A stretch of DNA of 48,210 nt from Eubacteriales bacterium (GCA_030524585.1 JAUNGJ010000018.1:1-48210); one strand, 5' to 3'; positions 16,162 through 26,108 are shown, numbered from the stretch's first letter. Notes: generated by a model not told the origin, from the letters alone. Program-made: numbers and translations.

Positions 16162-16590
16162 TTATAGCAATAATTCAAATCCATAACAGCTCTTTTCAAA
16201 TCCGTATTTTTCGTAGAAGCGGTGAGCATCCTCCCGCGGGAATCCGGAGTCCAGGATCAGAGCCTTACAGTTTCGTGAAACAGCGAGCTCTCTGGCGTGA
16301 TCCATCAATTGGATGCCGAATCCTTTTCCGCGTTCATCGGCATTGGTAATGATACTGGATACGTAGCAGGTGGGTCCGGACATCCAGAAGGTATCAAAGA
16401 AAGCGCCGTGGCAGAAGCCTTTGTATTCGTCTTCATCCAGAAGAAAAAAAGCGAAACTGCCGGGGTCGTCAAGAACTCTTTTATAGACTTCAAAAAGACT
16501 GTCCCGGTCATAGGTATTGTAGCTCCACAGTTGTTCAATATAACGAAAAGCAATGTCGAAATCGTCAAGCGCAGCATTTTTAAATTTCAT
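16162..16590 (-). CDS. GNAT-family N-acetyltransferase
   Basis: A 142-residue acetyl-CoA-dependent N-acetyltransferase of the GNAT fold. The acetyl-CoA-binding segment is ITNADERGKGFGIQLMDHAR, with R-G-x-G-x-G as R-G-K-G-F-G. The C-terminal FYEKYGFEK is the usual beta-6/beta-7 end. The acceptor is unknown. AGGAGG lies before ATG 16590, and a near-consensus promoter is at 16668-16695. The gene is monocistronic and convergent with proC. Confidence 0.92.
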   Translation of the reverse strand: MKFKNAALDDFDIAFRYIEQLWSYNTYDRDSLFEVYKRVLDDPGSFAFFLLDEDEYKGFCHGAFFDTFWMSGPTCYVSSIITNADERGKGFGIQLMDHARELAVSRNCKALILDSGFPREDAHRFYEKYGFEKSCYGFELLL

Positions 16591-16667
16591 GGTCGTCCTC
16601 CTGAAAAATTAATAAAAATGAAAAGCGAAGCGGCCTGATAATGTAAGCCCCTTCGCCTATAGTTCAC

Positions 16668-16695
16668 ATTATAGAATGATCTGAAGAAAAGTCAA
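16668..16695 (-). promoter_or_regulatory. Promoter of the GNAT gene
   Basis: On the minus strand, TTGACT, a 16-base spacer and TATAAT, 78 bases upstream of the start codon. The leader between them contains GCGAAGGGGC and GCCGCTTCGC, which can pair weakly. Confidence 0.8.
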
Positions 16696-16843
16696 GGAAA
16701 TGCTTTGCCAGGCTGGCTTTCACATGGGTAAATCAACCAAAAGACACAGAATTAACACACAAAAAACACATTTCTTACAATGAATGGTCATATTTTCTTT
16801 TTACAATGATGTTTGGAAAAATAATGATAAGGAGGAAATACAT

Positions 16844-17836
16844 GTGATTGAAGTGCGTAATCTGGTGAAGCTGTACGGAAAGCACAAGGCGGTGGATCAT
16901 TTGAACTTCCGCATCGAGAAGGGACATATTTACGGCCTGCTGGGGCCGAATGGCGCGGGCAAGTCTACGACGATGAATATCATGACCGGTTATCTGGGGG
17001 CAACGGAAGGAACCGTTCTGATTCAGGGACACGATATCCTAAAAGAGCCTGAGTCTGCCAAGAAATGTATCGGCTATCTGCCGGAACAGCCGCCGGTATA
17101 TATGGAGATGATGGTGTTAGAATATCTGCGGTTTGTGGCAGAGATGAAAAAGATACCAAAGAAAGAGAGAAAGGACCAGATAGATGAAGTGATTGCCATG
17201 GCGGGGCTTGGAGAAGTGGAGAACCGCCTGATTCAGAACCTGTCCAAGGGATACCGGCAGAGAGTGGGGTTAGCGCAGGCAATTCTGGGCTTCCCAGAGA
17301 TCATCATTCTGGATGAACCGACAGTGGGATTGGATCCGAAGCAGATTATAGAGATCAGGGAATTAATCCGCAGGCTTGCAAGAAAACATACAATCATCCT
17401 TAGCTCTCACATTCTGGCTGAGGTTCGTGAGGTGTGTGACTATATTATGATCATCTCGGATGGGAAGCTGGTGGCAGGTGATACGCCGGAGAATTTGGAG
17501 AAAGGACTTCGCGGCAGCCGTCATATTGAGCTTCAGGCTAAGGCGCCTGTCTTAAATGTGCAGGAAATTCTGGATGAGCTGCCGGGAATCAGAAACGTGG
17601 AATATAAAAAGGAGAGTAATCTGCTCACTACGGCACGGATTGAGACTCGGGATGCTAGAGATATCCGGGAACAGATATTTACGGCATTTGCAAGGAAGAA
17701 TATTCCGCTGGTAACGCTGAAGCTGTCTCAGACTACATTGGAAGAGGTGTTTTTGGAGCTGACACAGGGGAAACAGGTCATACCGCTGACAGCGGAAAAG
17801 GAAATGGAGGTGGAAACAGATGGCGGCGGTATATAA
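16844..17836 (+). CDS. ABC transporter ATP-binding protein (GldA-like)
   Basis: A 330-residue ABC ATPase. Walker A GPNGAGKST is at about residues 34-42, the signature is LSKGYRQRVGLAQAILG, and Walker B is IIILDEPTVGLDP, then the switch His in IILSSHILAEV. The C-terminal 100 residues are the extension common to ABC-2-type exporters. The start is GTG 16844: GGAGG is seven bases upstream, and the ATG at 16842 would terminate at once. It overlaps the permease gene by 17 bases. The set matches the GldA/GldF/GldG type cluster; in Clostridia its substrate is unknown and it has no demonstrated link to gliding. Confidence 0.92.
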   Translation: MIEVRNLVKLYGKHKAVDHLNFRIEKGHIYGLLGPNGAGKSTTMNIMTGYLGATEGTVLIQGHDILKEPESAKKCIGYLPEQPPVYMEMMVLEYLRFVAEMKKIPKKERKDQIDEVIAMAGLGEVENRLIQNLSKGYRQRVGLAQAILGFPEIIILDEPTVGLDPKQIIEIRELIRRLARKHTIILSSHILAEVREVCDYIMIISDGKLVAGDTPENLEKGLRGSRHIELQAKAPVLNVQEILDELPGIRNVEYKKESNLLTTARIETRDARDIREQIFTAFARKNIPLVTLKLSQTTLEEVFLELTQGKQVIPLTAEKEMEVETDGGGI

Positions 17837-18686
17837 GAGAGAATTAAAAGGATATTTCCATACTATGATTGGATATGTGATTATTGCATTTTTGATTGCA
17901 TTTTCCGGTATCTATTTCATGGCATATAATCTGAGTTACGGGTATCCTTATTTTTCCTATGTGTTATCGGGAGTTATTTTTACATTTTTGATTGTGGTGC
18001 CCATGATTACTATGCGAAGCTTTGCGGAAGAAAAAAAGAACCGGACCGATCAGCTTCTTCTGACGTCACCGGTAAGTCTTTTTAAGATTGTAATGGGAAA
18101 ATACCTGGCGATGGTTACCATTCTGGCAATTCCCTGCGCGGTATATCTGATATTTCCGCTGATTATTAAGGCTCAGGGAACGGCATATATTCTGGTGGAT
18201 TATTTATCCATTCTGGTGTTCTTTCTGCTGGGGTGTGTGTATATTGCTATTGGCATGTTTATCTCGTCTCTGACAGAGAGTCCGATTATTGCGGCGGTGG
18301 GCACCTTTGGCATCCTGATGGTTCTGCATCTGTGGAGTGGAATCGTAGGTTTTCTGCCTGCGTCGGCAATGGTAAATGTGTTTGGCCTGGCGCTGTTATT
18401 GTCTCTTCTCGTGCTGGGGGTGTGGAAAATGACGCAGAACTGGCTGATCTGCACCGTGCTTGAGGTGGCGGTACTTGTGATCAACGTTATCGTATATGCG
18501 GTGAAATCAGAGTTATATGAGAGTCTGCTTGCAAACCTGTGTGGAAAGCTGAATCTAACGGATACTTTTAACAGCATTGCGGTGAATAATCTGTTAGATA
18601 TCAGCGGTATCATTCTGTATTTGACGATCATAGGCTTCTTTGTATTTCTGACTATGGAAATGATACAGAAGAGACGCTGGAGTTAG
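17820..18686 (+). CDS. ABC-2-type permease (GldF-like)
   Basis: A 288-residue permease with six hydrophobic segments. After the first (about 14-34) a soluble loop contains TMRSFAEEKKNRTDQLLLTS, the typical E-E-K-x-x-x-T-x-x-L-L-x-x-P motif of ABC-2 permeases at the start of the second membrane region. It overlaps the ATPase gene and is followed 13 bases later by the GldG-like gene, so the four genes form one unit. Confidence 0.92.
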   Translation: MAAVYKRELKGYFHTMIGYVIIAFLIAFSGIYFMAYNLSYGYPYFSYVLSGVIFTFLIVVPMITMRSFAEEKKNRTDQLLLTSPVSLFKIVMGKYLAMVTILAIPCAVYLIFPLIIKAQGTAYILVDYLSILVFFLLGCVYIAIGMFISSLTESPIIAAVGTFGILMVLHLWSGIVGFLPASAMVNVFGLALLLSLLVLGVWKMTQNWLICTVLEVAVLVINVIVYAVKSELYESLLANLCGKLNLTDTFNSIAVNNLLDISGIILYLTIIGFFVFLTMEMIQKRRWS

Positions 18687-18699
18687 GAGGTAAAGCAGA

Positions 18700-20157
18700 A
18701 TGAATCGAGTGAAAGAGCAATTTAAGAAAACCGCATCAGTAAATGGAAGCTACAGCGTGGGTCTGATTATCCTGGTGCTCTGTGTTGCTGTGATGATCAA
18801 TGTAGTTGCTGCCAAGCTTCCGGAGGGCGTGAGAAATATTGATATCAGCGACAATAAGATTTACGAGATTACCGACACCAGCAGGAAGCTTTTGAAGAAT
18901 CTGGAGCAGAAAGTTACCATGACAGTATATGCAGAAAAGAGCAGTACCGACGAACGGATTGTTACCTTTCTGAATAAATATGAAGCGCTGTCCAAAAATC
19001 TGACACTGGAATGGGTAGATCCGGTACTGCATCCTGCAGAGCTTACGGAAAACAATGTTACCGAGAATAGTATCCTGGTATCCTGTGAGGAAACCGGAAA
19101 AAGTGAAACCATTTCTTTCGATGATATTCTGGTGGTGGATACTTATTCTTATTATATGACAGGAAATGCGGAGGCATCCGAATTTGACGGGGAGGGGCAG
19201 CTGACCAGCGCGGTGAATTATGTGACCAGCGGGGTTCAGAGCAAGATATACTATACCTCCGGGCATGGCGAGCAGACATTTTCCACTTCAGTGCAGGAGC
19301 TGCTGCAGAAAAACAATATTTCCCAGAATGAGCTGAATCTTCTGATGGAACAGGAAATTCCGGAGGATTGTGACCTGGTGGTTATGAATGGTGTGGCAGC
19401 AGACATTTCCGAGGAAGAGAAGGAGATTCTGGAAAACTATATGGCAGTTGGCGGCGATGTGATGATTCTGCTGGGAGATCTGGAGGGAGATGCGCCGAAT
19501 CTTGATACCCTGCTGAATGAATATGGTATGCAGCGGGTCAACGGTTATATTGCGGATATGGAGCGCTGCTATCAGGGCAGCTATTACTATATTTTCCCGG
19601 TACTTGCCGGAGATGAAGCGCTGATGGATGGAATGAGTACCGGTATGGTAATGCTGGCAAATGCGCATGGCATGGAGATGATAGATCCTGCCAGAGATAC
19701 GATTGCTACAACCTCCTTTATGACCACATCTTCCAATGGCTATGCAGTAACGGAAGATGAGCAGCTGCAGGGTACCTATGTCCTGGGAGCGGTTGCCACG
19801 GAAACAATCGAGGGAGAAGAGGCGGTAGAGAAAGCAGAAAAAGATGCCGAAGAGGGAGATGCTGAAACGGAAGTGGGTTCTGTAGAAAGCCGTCTGACGG
19901 TTATTTCCTCGGCTAGTCTTCTGGATAGCCAGATTACGGATGCTTTTGCAACATTAGAGAATCTTACGCTGTTTGGCAATGCGGCAATGGCGAATTTTGA
20001 CGGGGTACAGAATATTGCCATCGAGTCCAAGAGTCTGGCAATTACCTACAATGCAATGCAGCATGTTGGCCTGATCGGTTTCCTGTGTATCATTGGAATC
20101 CCGGTGATTATCCTAATCTATGGATTCCGACAGTGGCTGAAACGAAGAAAAGCATAA
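18700..20157 (+). CDS. GldG-family ABC auxiliary protein
   Basis: A 485-residue protein anchored at both ends: an N-terminal membrane helix (about 20-40, VGLIILVLCVAVMINVVAA) and a C-terminal helix (about 450-476) followed by RQWLKRRKA. The extracellular middle contains the DNKIYEITDTSRKLL start of the GldG/ABC_transp_aux domain and a possible YTSGHGEQ segment, as in relatives. An acidic insert lies near residues 368-395. It probably acts as the external partner of the GldA/GldF exporter. AGGAGG is just upstream of ATG 18700. Confidence 0.88.
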   Translation: MNRVKEQFKKTASVNGSYSVGLIILVLCVAVMINVVAAKLPEGVRNIDISDNKIYEITDTSRKLLKNLEQKVTMTVYAEKSSTDERIVTFLNKYEALSKNLTLEWVDPVLHPAELTENNVTENSILVSCEETGKSETISFDDILVVDTYSYYMTGNAEASEFDGEGQLTSAVNYVTSGVQSKIYYTSGHGEQTFSTSVQELLQKNNISQNELNLLMEQEIPEDCDLVVMNGVAADISEEEKEILENYMAVGGDVMILLGDLEGDAPNLDTLLNEYGMQRVNGYIADMERCYQGSYYYIFPVLAGDEALMDGMSTGMVMLANAHGMEMIDPARDTIATTSFMTTSSNGYAVTEDEQLQGTYVLGAVATETIEGEEAVEKAEKDAEEGDAETEVGSVESRLTVISSASLLDSQITDAFATLENLTLFGNAAMANFDGVQNIAIESKSLAITYNAMQHVGLIGFLCIIGIPVIILIYGFRQWLKRRKA

Positions 20158-20197
20158 TGGAGAAAGAACAGGAAAACTTGTGTGAAAGGGGAAGGCT

Positions 20198-21106
20198 ATG
20201 ACAGGAAAACGGAAGGTATGGATTGTGGCGATTCTTCTGCTCGCGCTTGTTATTGTGAACTGGAGTCTTGGCGCATGGAACAAAAAGCAGGATGAGCGGG
20301 AATCCAAGGAGGCGGAGGCAGCGAAGATTTACCTGGTGGATGCAGAGGATATTACCGCCTATTCTTATAATAATGGGGAAAGTGAAATGTCTTTTACCAG
20401 GACAGATGACGGCTGGTGCTATGATGAAGATACGGAGATTCCCATGAATCAGGATACCATTCAGAGTACGGCGGACAGCATTGCCGGGATGACGGCAGTG
20501 CGGCAGCTGGATGAGCCAGACGAACTGGCGGATTATGGCTTGGATTCTCCAATGTATACGATTGCATATAAAGACAGCGCGGGCAGTGAATCGGCGATTT
20601 ATATAGGGAATGGCGCCGGAGAGAATTACTATGCAACGGTGGGGGATACCGGAAAGGTTTATACTATTTCCAGTGATTTCCTGAATCTGATGCAGTTTGA
20701 GCTTGCCGGTTTGGTGCAGTATGATACAGTTCCGTCTATTGGAAGTGGAAATCTAAAGCAGGTAACAGTGACAGACAGTGAAGAAGAGTCCGTTTATAAA
20801 GAGGATGACGAGCTTGCGGAGCTGGCAGGCGGATTCGGAACGATTGCACTAACAGATTGTGCGGATTACCATGTGGCGGAAAATGATTTGCCGGAATATG
20901 GTCTGGATGAGGAACACAGAACTACCGTGACCGCAGAGTATACGGATAATGCTTCGGGAGAGGATGAAAAATTCCTTCTCTACGTGGGAAGTTTGGATGA
21001 CTCCGGCGAAAACCGGTATGTGACGGTGAAGGATTCCGCAATGGTGTATAAGGTCAGCGATGCAATTGTCCGGAATTTAATGACCGTGGATGAGGGAGAA
21101 GAATAA
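20198..21106 (+). CDS. DUF4340 domain protein, last gene of the GldA/F/G cluster
   Basis: A 302-residue protein with one N-terminal membrane helix (about 6-27) and an acidic extracellular remainder made of two similar halves (for example ELADYGLDSPMYTIAY and DLPEYGLDEEHRTTVT), the repeat seen in DUF4340 proteins that accompany GldG. The substrate and function are unknown. AAGGGGAAGG is close upstream of ATG 20198. A terminator follows at 21122. Confidence 0.85.
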   Translation: MTGKRKVWIVAILLLALVIVNWSLGAWNKKQDERESKEAEAAKIYLVDAEDITAYSYNNGESEMSFTRTDDGWCYDEDTEIPMNQDTIQSTADSIAGMTAVRQLDEPDELADYGLDSPMYTIAYKDSAGSESAIYIGNGAGENYYATVGDTGKVYTISSDFLNLMQFELAGLVQYDTVPSIGSGNLKQVTVTDSEEESVYKEDDELAELAGGFGTIALTDCADYHVAENDLPEYGLDEEHRTTVTAEYTDNASGEDEKFLLYVGSLDDSGENRYVTVKDSAMVYKVSDAIVRNLMTVDEGEE

Positions 21107-21121
21107 TATAGGTGTGTAATT

Positions 21122-21159
21122 AAAGCGGCATAGTCGTTACATCGGCTGGGCCGCTTTTT
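21122..21159 (+). terminator. Terminator of the GldA/F/G/DUF4340 operon
   Basis: AAAGCGGC pairs with GCCGCTTTTT around a 20-base loop, 15 bases past the stop. Confidence 0.85.
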
Positions 21160-21213
21160 CTATGCCATAGGAAATCCCACTGGAATTTTTAAAATATTTG
21201 CACAAAGACAGAT

Positions 21214-21268
21214 TTAACATCGATTTTACAATACTGCGATAACAGATTTAAACTTCCATCTGTATCAT
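21214..21268 (+). promoter_or_regulatory. PHO-box cluster and promoter of the pst operon
   Basis: TTAACA (21214-21219) and TTTACA (21225-21230) are 11 bases apart, the helical-turn spacing of PhoP direct repeats TT(A/C/T)ACA. A third related TAACA (21240-21244) overlaps the -35 position. TAACAG (21240), a 17-base spacer and TATCAT (21263-21268) form a promoter with a weak -35, which suits activation by a response regulator bound just upstream. Confidence 0.65.
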
Positions 21269-21316
21269 AAGGCATGTAAACAAACAACAATTATGAATTT
21301 AAAGGAGAAATGGATT

Positions 21317-22183
21317 ATGAAGAAAGCAGTAGCAATGCTTCTTGCAGGAACGCTTGCTGTAGGCGCTCTGACCGCCTGCGGAAGTAATCAGGACGCGAAT
21401 AATACAGCAGAAAAAACTGCGGCAAAGGATGGGGAAGAGCTGAGCGGGAGTGTATCAACCAACGGTTCTACCTCTATGGAAAGCGTAATTGGTACACTGT
21501 CTGAGCAATTCATGTCTGACAACCCGAATGTGACGATTACCTATGATGCTACCGGATCAGGAACCGGAATCGAAGCGGTGAGTAATGGAACCTGCGACAT
21601 CGGACTATCGTCCAGAAGCCTGAAGGATGAGGAAAAAGCAAAGGGTCTGACAGAGACAGCGGTTGCTCTGGATGGGATTGCAGTTATTGTAAATGAGAAC
21701 TGTCCGGTAAATGATCTGAGCGTAGAAGAGATTGCGGCAATTTTTACGGGCGAAGTTACCGATTGGGCTGAGTATGACGGAACAGCAGGAGAGATCGCAT
21801 GTATTGGACGAGAAGCCGGTTCCGGTACAAGAGATGGTTTTGAATCCATTACAGACACAGCAGACAAATGTGTTCTTGCACAGGAGCTGACATCTACGGG
21901 AGCTGTGATTGCTGCGGTACAGAACAGCGAGAATGCGATTGGATATGCGTCATTTTCGGCAGTAGAGGGACAGGAAGGAATCAAGGTTCTGACCGTCGGC
22001 GGTATGGAGTGTACGGAGGAACACATTGCAGATGGCAGCTATGTTGTTCAGCGTCCGTTTAACCTGATTACCAGGGAGGATACGGATCTCAGCAAAGCAG
22101 CGCAGGCGTTCTTTGACTATATGACGTCTGCAGATGCAAATGATCTGATCATCAGTGCAGGAGCTGTACCGATGGCTGAATAA
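21317..22183 (+). CDS. pstS: Phosphate ABC transporter substrate-binding lipoprotein
   Basis: A 288-residue phosphate-binding protein. The signal peptide ends in a lipobox (LTAC, Cys21), so it is a lipoprotein on the outer face of the membrane. Phosphate-binding loops are visible as TNGSTSM, DATGSGTG and REAGSGTRDGF. The start is ATG 21317 with AAAGGAGAAATG upstream; a further in-frame ATG at 21293 precedes this site. It heads the pst-pho operon and lies 49 bases after a PHO-box promoter. Confidence 0.96.
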   Translation: MKKAVAMLLAGTLAVGALTACGSNQDANNTAEKTAAKDGEELSGSVSTNGSTSMESVIGTLSEQFMSDNPNVTITYDATGSGTGIEAVSNGTCDIGLSSRSLKDEEKAKGLTETAVALDGIAVIVNENCPVNDLSVEEIAAIFTGEVTDWAEYDGTAGEIACIGREAGSGTRDGFESITDTADKCVLAQELTSTGAVIAAVQNSENAIGYASFSAVEGQEGIKVLTVGGMECTEEHIADGSYVVQRPFNLITREDTDLSKAAQAFFDYMTSADANDLIISAGAVPMAE

Positions 22184-22205
22184 GGGTATTAATAAGGATA
22201 TTCAT

Positions 22206-23093
22206 ATGAAAACAAAATCAGCAAAACAAATAGCATTGGAGAACGGCATGAACCTGCTGTTTCTCCTTTGCGGTATTATTGCGGTAGGGTTTGTTCTTTG
22301 CATTACAGTCTATCTGGTTATCTCTGGCATCCCTGCCATTATGAAAATAGGATTTACGGATTTTCTGTTCGGAAAGGTCTGGAAGCCGACGGCAACCACC
22401 GTCGAGGCCTCCTACGGAATCCTGCCGTTTTTGATGACCAGTATATATGGTACGGCAGGCGCAGTAGCCATTGGTGTGCCGATTGGATTGCTGACGGCAG
22501 TTTATCTGGCGAAGGCTGCGCCGAAGAAGGTGGCAGACATAATTCGGACGGCGGTACAGCTGTTAGCAGGTATTCCGTCGGTGGTATATGGTCTGGTCGG
22601 CATGATCATTCTGGTTCCCGGTATCCAGAAGCTGTTTCACCTGTCCTCCGGCGCGACACTGCTGGCGGCCATCTTTGTTCTGGCTATTATGATACTTCCG
22701 TCGATTATTAATGTTTCAGAGACAGCTCTCCGGGCAGTGCCAAAGGAATATGAGGAAGCATCCATGGCTATGGGGGCAACAGAGCTGGAAACCTATTTCC
22801 GGGTCAGTGTTCCGGCGGCGAAGAGTGGGATTGCAACAGCAATTGTACTGGGAGTCGGCCGGGCGATCGGAGAGGCAATGGCGATCATTATGGTTTCCGG
22901 CAATGTGCCGAATATGCCAGGACTATTCCGGCCGGTACGTTTTATGACAACAGCCATTGCTTCGGAAATGTCCTATGCCTCTGTCGGATCTCTTCAGAGA
23001 GAAGCGTTGTTTTCCATCGGCTTAGTGCTGTTCCTGTTTATCATGCTTATTAATGTACTTTTGAACGTATTTATTAAGAGAAAGGGGGCTTAA
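22206..23093 (+). CDS. pstC: Phosphate ABC transporter permease PstC
   Basis: A 295-residue permease with six membrane helices. The conserved cytoplasmic-loop motif for coupling to the ATPase is EEASMAMGATELETYFRVSV, and AGIPSVVYGLVGM is the PstC/PstA signature. The start is ATG 22206 with AAGGA upstream; the open frame continues up into pstS to 22155. It forms a heterodimer with PstA to import phosphate. Confidence 0.95.
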   Translation: MKTKSAKQIALENGMNLLFLLCGIIAVGFVLCITVYLVISGIPAIMKIGFTDFLFGKVWKPTATTVEASYGILPFLMTSIYGTAGAVAIGVPIGLLTAVYLAKAAPKKVADIIRTAVQLLAGIPSVVYGLVGMIILVPGIQKLFHLSSGATLLAAIFVLAIMILPSIINVSETALRAVPKEYEEASMAMGATELETYFRVSVPAAKSGIATAIVLGVGRAIGEAMAIIMVSGNVPNMPGLFRPVRFMTTAIASEMSYASVGSLQREALFSIGLVLFLFIMLINVLLNVFIKRKGA

Positions 23094-23097
23094 TGGC

Positions 23098-23994
23098 ATG
23101 AGAGCTGTAAGTGAATGCGCGATAGTCCGAAATCCGGGAAGAGAAGCTGCCGCCGGATTTGCCGTAAGACGAAGGATTTGGAATCAGACAGTAAAAGCGC
23201 TGCTCCATCTGGCTGCTCTTCTGACGGTTGCTCTTCTGATATTTTTAATTGGCTATATTTTTTACAGAGGGATTCCCTATCTTACGTGGGAGCTTCTGAG
23301 CACAGAATCAAGCTATGTGGCAGGAACCATAGGAATTTTGCCAAACATTCTGAATACTGTGTACATGATTATTGTGGCAATGGTAGTTGCGCTTCCGCTT
23401 GGCGTGGGGGCGGCGATTTATCTGACGGAATACGCAGCGAATCAGAAGGTGGCTTCGGTGATCGAATTTGCAGCGGAGACGCTTACGGGTATTCCGTCGA
23501 TCATCTTTGGTCTGGTGGGAATGTTGGTATTTACACAGCTGATTGGACTGAAGCAGGGAATCCTTGCCGGCGGTCTGACGCTGGTCATGATGATTCTGCC
23601 AACGATTGTCCGCACTACCCAGGAGAGTTTAAAAACGGTGCCCCAGGCATACCGGGAGGGGGCGCTTGCTCTTGGTTCCGGGAAATGGCATATGGTGAGG
23701 ACGGTTGTACTGCCGAATGCGATTGACGGTATTGTGACCGGCTGTATTCTGGCGGTGGGAAGAATTGTGGGAGAATCAGCAGCGCTGCTGTTTACGGCAG
23801 GCTTCGGCCTGAAAATCAACGGATTTGTCCGTTCGCTGCAGACATCCAGCGCCACATTAACGGTTGCATTATACATTTATGCCAGCGAGCAGGGCCAGAT
23901 CAACATTGCATTTGCCATTGCGGTTGTTTTGATGGTACTGACGTTAGTCGTTAACTTTGCGGCAGGTCTGGCGGCAAAGAAACTTAAGAAATGA
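23098..23994 (+). CDS. pstA: Phosphate ABC transporter permease PstA
   Basis: A 298-residue permease with six membrane helices and a basic N-terminal segment of about 30 residues. It contains [17 protein letters not shown] and the coupling motif [28 protein letters not shown] lies nine bases before ATG 23098, only five bases after the pstC stop. Confidence 0.95.
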   Translation: MRAVSECAIVRNPGREAAAGFAVRRRIWNQTVKALLHLAALLTVALLIFLIGYIFYRGIPYLTWELLSTESSYVAGTIGILPNILNTVYMIIVAMVVALPLGVGAAIYLTEYAANQKVASVIEFAAETLTGIPSIIFGLVGMLVFTQLIGLKQGILAGGLTLVMMILPTIVRTTQESLKTVPQAYREGALALGSGKWHMVRTVVLPNAIDGIVTGCILAVGRIVGESAALLFTAGFGLKINGFVRSLQTSSATLTVALYIYASEQGQINIAFAIAVVLMVLTLVVNFAAGLAAKKLKK

Positions 23995-24004
23995 GGAGAC
24001 TTCT

Positions 24005-24760
24005 ATGCAGGCGATTATGGAAATTAAAGACCTGAATCTTTGGTACGGAGATCATCAGGCGCTGCACAATATTAATATCAATCTTCCCGCCAATGAAATT
24101 ACGGCGCTGATCGGCCCGTCCGGATGCGGTAAATCTACGTTTTTGAAAACACTGAACCGGATGCAGGACCTGGTTCCGATTGCAAAGGTTACCGGTGAGA
24201 TCCTGTATGACGGACACAATATTTATGACCCGGATGTGGATGTGACATGGCTTCGTAAACGGGTGGGAATGGTCTTTCAGAAGGCAAATCCGTTTCCCAT
24301 GAGTATCTACGATAATATTGCCTATGGTCCGAGAATTCACGGAATCCGTTCCAGAGCTAAGCTGGATGAGATTGTGGAAAAAGCTCTGCGGGATGCGGCA
24401 ATCTGGGATGAAGTGAAGGATCGGTTAAAGACTTCTGCCCTGGGGATGTCCGGCGGGCAGCAGCAGCGTCTCTGCATTGCACGGGCGCTGGCAGTGGAGC
24501 CGGATATTTTGCTGATGGATGAATCAACGTCGGCTCTGGATCCGATTTCGACGGGAAAGATTGAGGAATTGGCGGTACAGTTAAAAGAAAAATACACCGT
24601 TGTCATGGTGACCCATAATATGCAGCAGGCGGTGCGCGTTTCCGACCGCTGTGCATTTTTCCTGTTGGGAGAGCTGGTAGAATTTGGTAAAACAGAGCAG
24701 ATGTTTGCGACACCGAAGGATAAGCGGACAGAAGATTATATTACAGGGAGGTTTGGCTAA
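24005..24760 (+). CDS. pstB: Phosphate ABC transporter ATPase
   Basis: A 251-residue ATPase. Walker [10 protein letters not shown] is at about 37-45; the Q-loop is [17 protein letters not shown], which is characteristic of PstB; the signature is [15 protein letters not shown]; and Walker B is [13 protein letters not shown] (Ser after Glu where many ABC proteins have Pro). GAGGAG precedes ATG 24005. The stop overlaps the phoU ATG by one base. Confidence 0.97.
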   Translation: MQAIMEIKDLNLWYGDHQALHNININLPANEITALIGPSGCGKSTFLKTLNRMQDLVPIAKVTGEILYDGHNIYDPDVDVTWLRKRVGMVFQKANPFPMSIYDNIAYGPRIHGIRSRAKLDEIVEKALRDAAIWDEVKDRLKTSALGMSGGQQQRLCIARALAVEPDILLMDESTSALDPISTGKIEELAVQLKEKYTVVMVTHNMQQAVRVSDRCAFFLLGELVEFGKTEQMFATPKDKRTEDYITGRFG

Positions 24761-25404
24761 TGAGAAGCAGATTTGATGAGCAGCTTGAGCAGCTGAATAG
24801 AGAAATGATCACGATGGGGATGCTCTGTGAGAATGCTATTGAGAAAGCGGCGCAGGCATTGCTTGAGAATGATTCTGAGCTTGCAGGAAGGCTGCCGGAG
24901 CTTCAGACGCAGGTCAACCATAAGGAACGGGAAATCGAGAATATCTGTCTGAGACTTCTTCTGCATCAGCAGCCGGTGGCAAAGGATCTGCGCACGGTAT
25001 CCGCCGCCCTGAAAATGGTAACGGACATTGAGCGGATTGGCGACCAGTCTACGGATATTGCAGAAATTATCTCCATGTCCCATATTCATGGCGTCGATGA
25101 AAGTCTGCCTATACGGGAGATGGCAGCAGCTGTAATTAAAATGGTAACAGACAGTATGGACGCCTTTGTGAAAAGGGATATAAAAATCGCAAAGACAGTC
25201 GTGAAATATGATGATGTGCTGGACGGTTATTTTAATGATGTGAAGGGGGCTCTGATTGACCGGCTTAAGGAAGCGGAATCTGACGGAGAAGAGATTCTGG
25301 ATCTGCTGATGGTTGCAAAGTATTTTGAGCGAATCGGTGATCATGCGGTAAATATTGCAAACTGGGTTCTATTTTCCATTACAGGAATCCTAATGAAGGG
25401 ATAG
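24760..25404 (+). CDS. phoU: Phosphate signalling protein PhoU
   Basis: A 214-residue all-helical protein of two three-helix repeats. The repeated metal-binding motif is present as ERIGDQSTDIAE near residue 90 and ERIGDHAVNIANW near residue 190. PhoU links PstB transport status to the PhoR kinase. The TAATG overlap with pstB indicates coupling. Confidence 0.96.
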   Translation: MRSRFDEQLEQLNREMITMGMLCENAIEKAAQALLENDSELAGRLPELQTQVNHKEREIENICLRLLLHQQPVAKDLRTVSAALKMVTDIERIGDQSTDIAEIISMSHIHGVDESLPIREMAAAVIKMVTDSMDAFVKRDIKIAKTVVKYDDVLDGYFNDVKGALIDRLKEAESDGEEILDLLMVAKYFERIGDHAVNIANWVLFSITGILMKG

Positions 25405-25433
25405 CACCCTGGCGGAGGAACGGAGGTGCACAA

Positions 25434-26108
25434 ATGATTGTGTGTATAGAAGATGATAACAGTATTCGCGATCTGATGCTTTATACGCTGAAGGCGTCCG
25501 GATATGAAGCGGCCGGGTACGGGACAGCGTCTTCTTTTTGGGCAGGTATCAGACATGAGAAACCGGAGCTGATTCTTCTGGATATCATGCTTCCGGACGA
25601 AGATGGACTCGCCATATTGAAAAAACTGCGTTCCCATGTGGGAACTGCGGATATTCCGGTCATTATGGCAACGGCAAAGGGAACGGAATACGATAAAGTG
25701 ATTGGGCTTGACCTGGGAGCGGATGATTACCTGGCTAAGCCTTTTGGCATGATGGAGATGATTTCCCGAATCCGGGCAGTTCTCCGAAGAACCACGCCAC
25801 GTAAGCGGATGGAGCAGCTGGAACTGGGAGCTCTGGTAATGAACCAGGGGTCTCACCAGGTGATGATTTCCGGAAAACAGGCAGATCTGACTCTAAAAGA
25901 ATATGATTTACTCTGCTTATTTTTGGAGAATCTGGGAAAAGTATTTTCCAGGGAGGCACTTCTGTCGGCAGTGTGGGGCAGTGAGTATCTGGGTGAAACC
26001 CGCACAGTGGATGTTCACATGGCAACACTGCGTACGAAGCTCGGGGAATATGGAAAGTATATTAAAACTGTGCGGGGAGTGGGGTATCGAATGGAGGAAG
26101 AAATATGA
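25434..26108 (+). CDS. phoP: Phosphate-type response regulator (PhoB/PhoP)
   Basis: A 224-residue OmpR-class regulator. The receiver domain has the acidic pair at EDD (6-8), the phospho-acceptor Asp50 in LILLDIMLPDEDG, and Lys near 101 in DDYLAKPFG. The C-terminal winged helix includes LTLKEYDLLCLFLENLGKVF and TVDVHMATLRTKLGEYGKYI. Its position after phoU and before the kinase, and the PHO boxes before pstS, indicate phosphate control of this operon. Confidence 0.93.
   Translation: MIVCIEDDNSIRDLMLYTLKASGYEAAGYGTASSFWAGIRHEKPELILLDIMLPDEDGLAILKKLRSHVGTADIPVIMATAKGTEYDKVIGLDLGADDYLAKPFGMMEMISRIRAVLRRTTPRKRMEQLELGALVMNQGSHQVMISGKQADLTLKEYDLLCLFLENLGKVFSREALLSAVWGSEYLGETRTVDVHMATLRTKLGEYGKYIKTVRGVGYRMEEEI

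Noticed and set aside
16844-21106. Annotation of the GldA/F/G-like cluster as gliding motility genes
   Set aside because: Similarity is to the transporter families only; no other gliding genes are present, and Clostridia carry such clusters without gliding.
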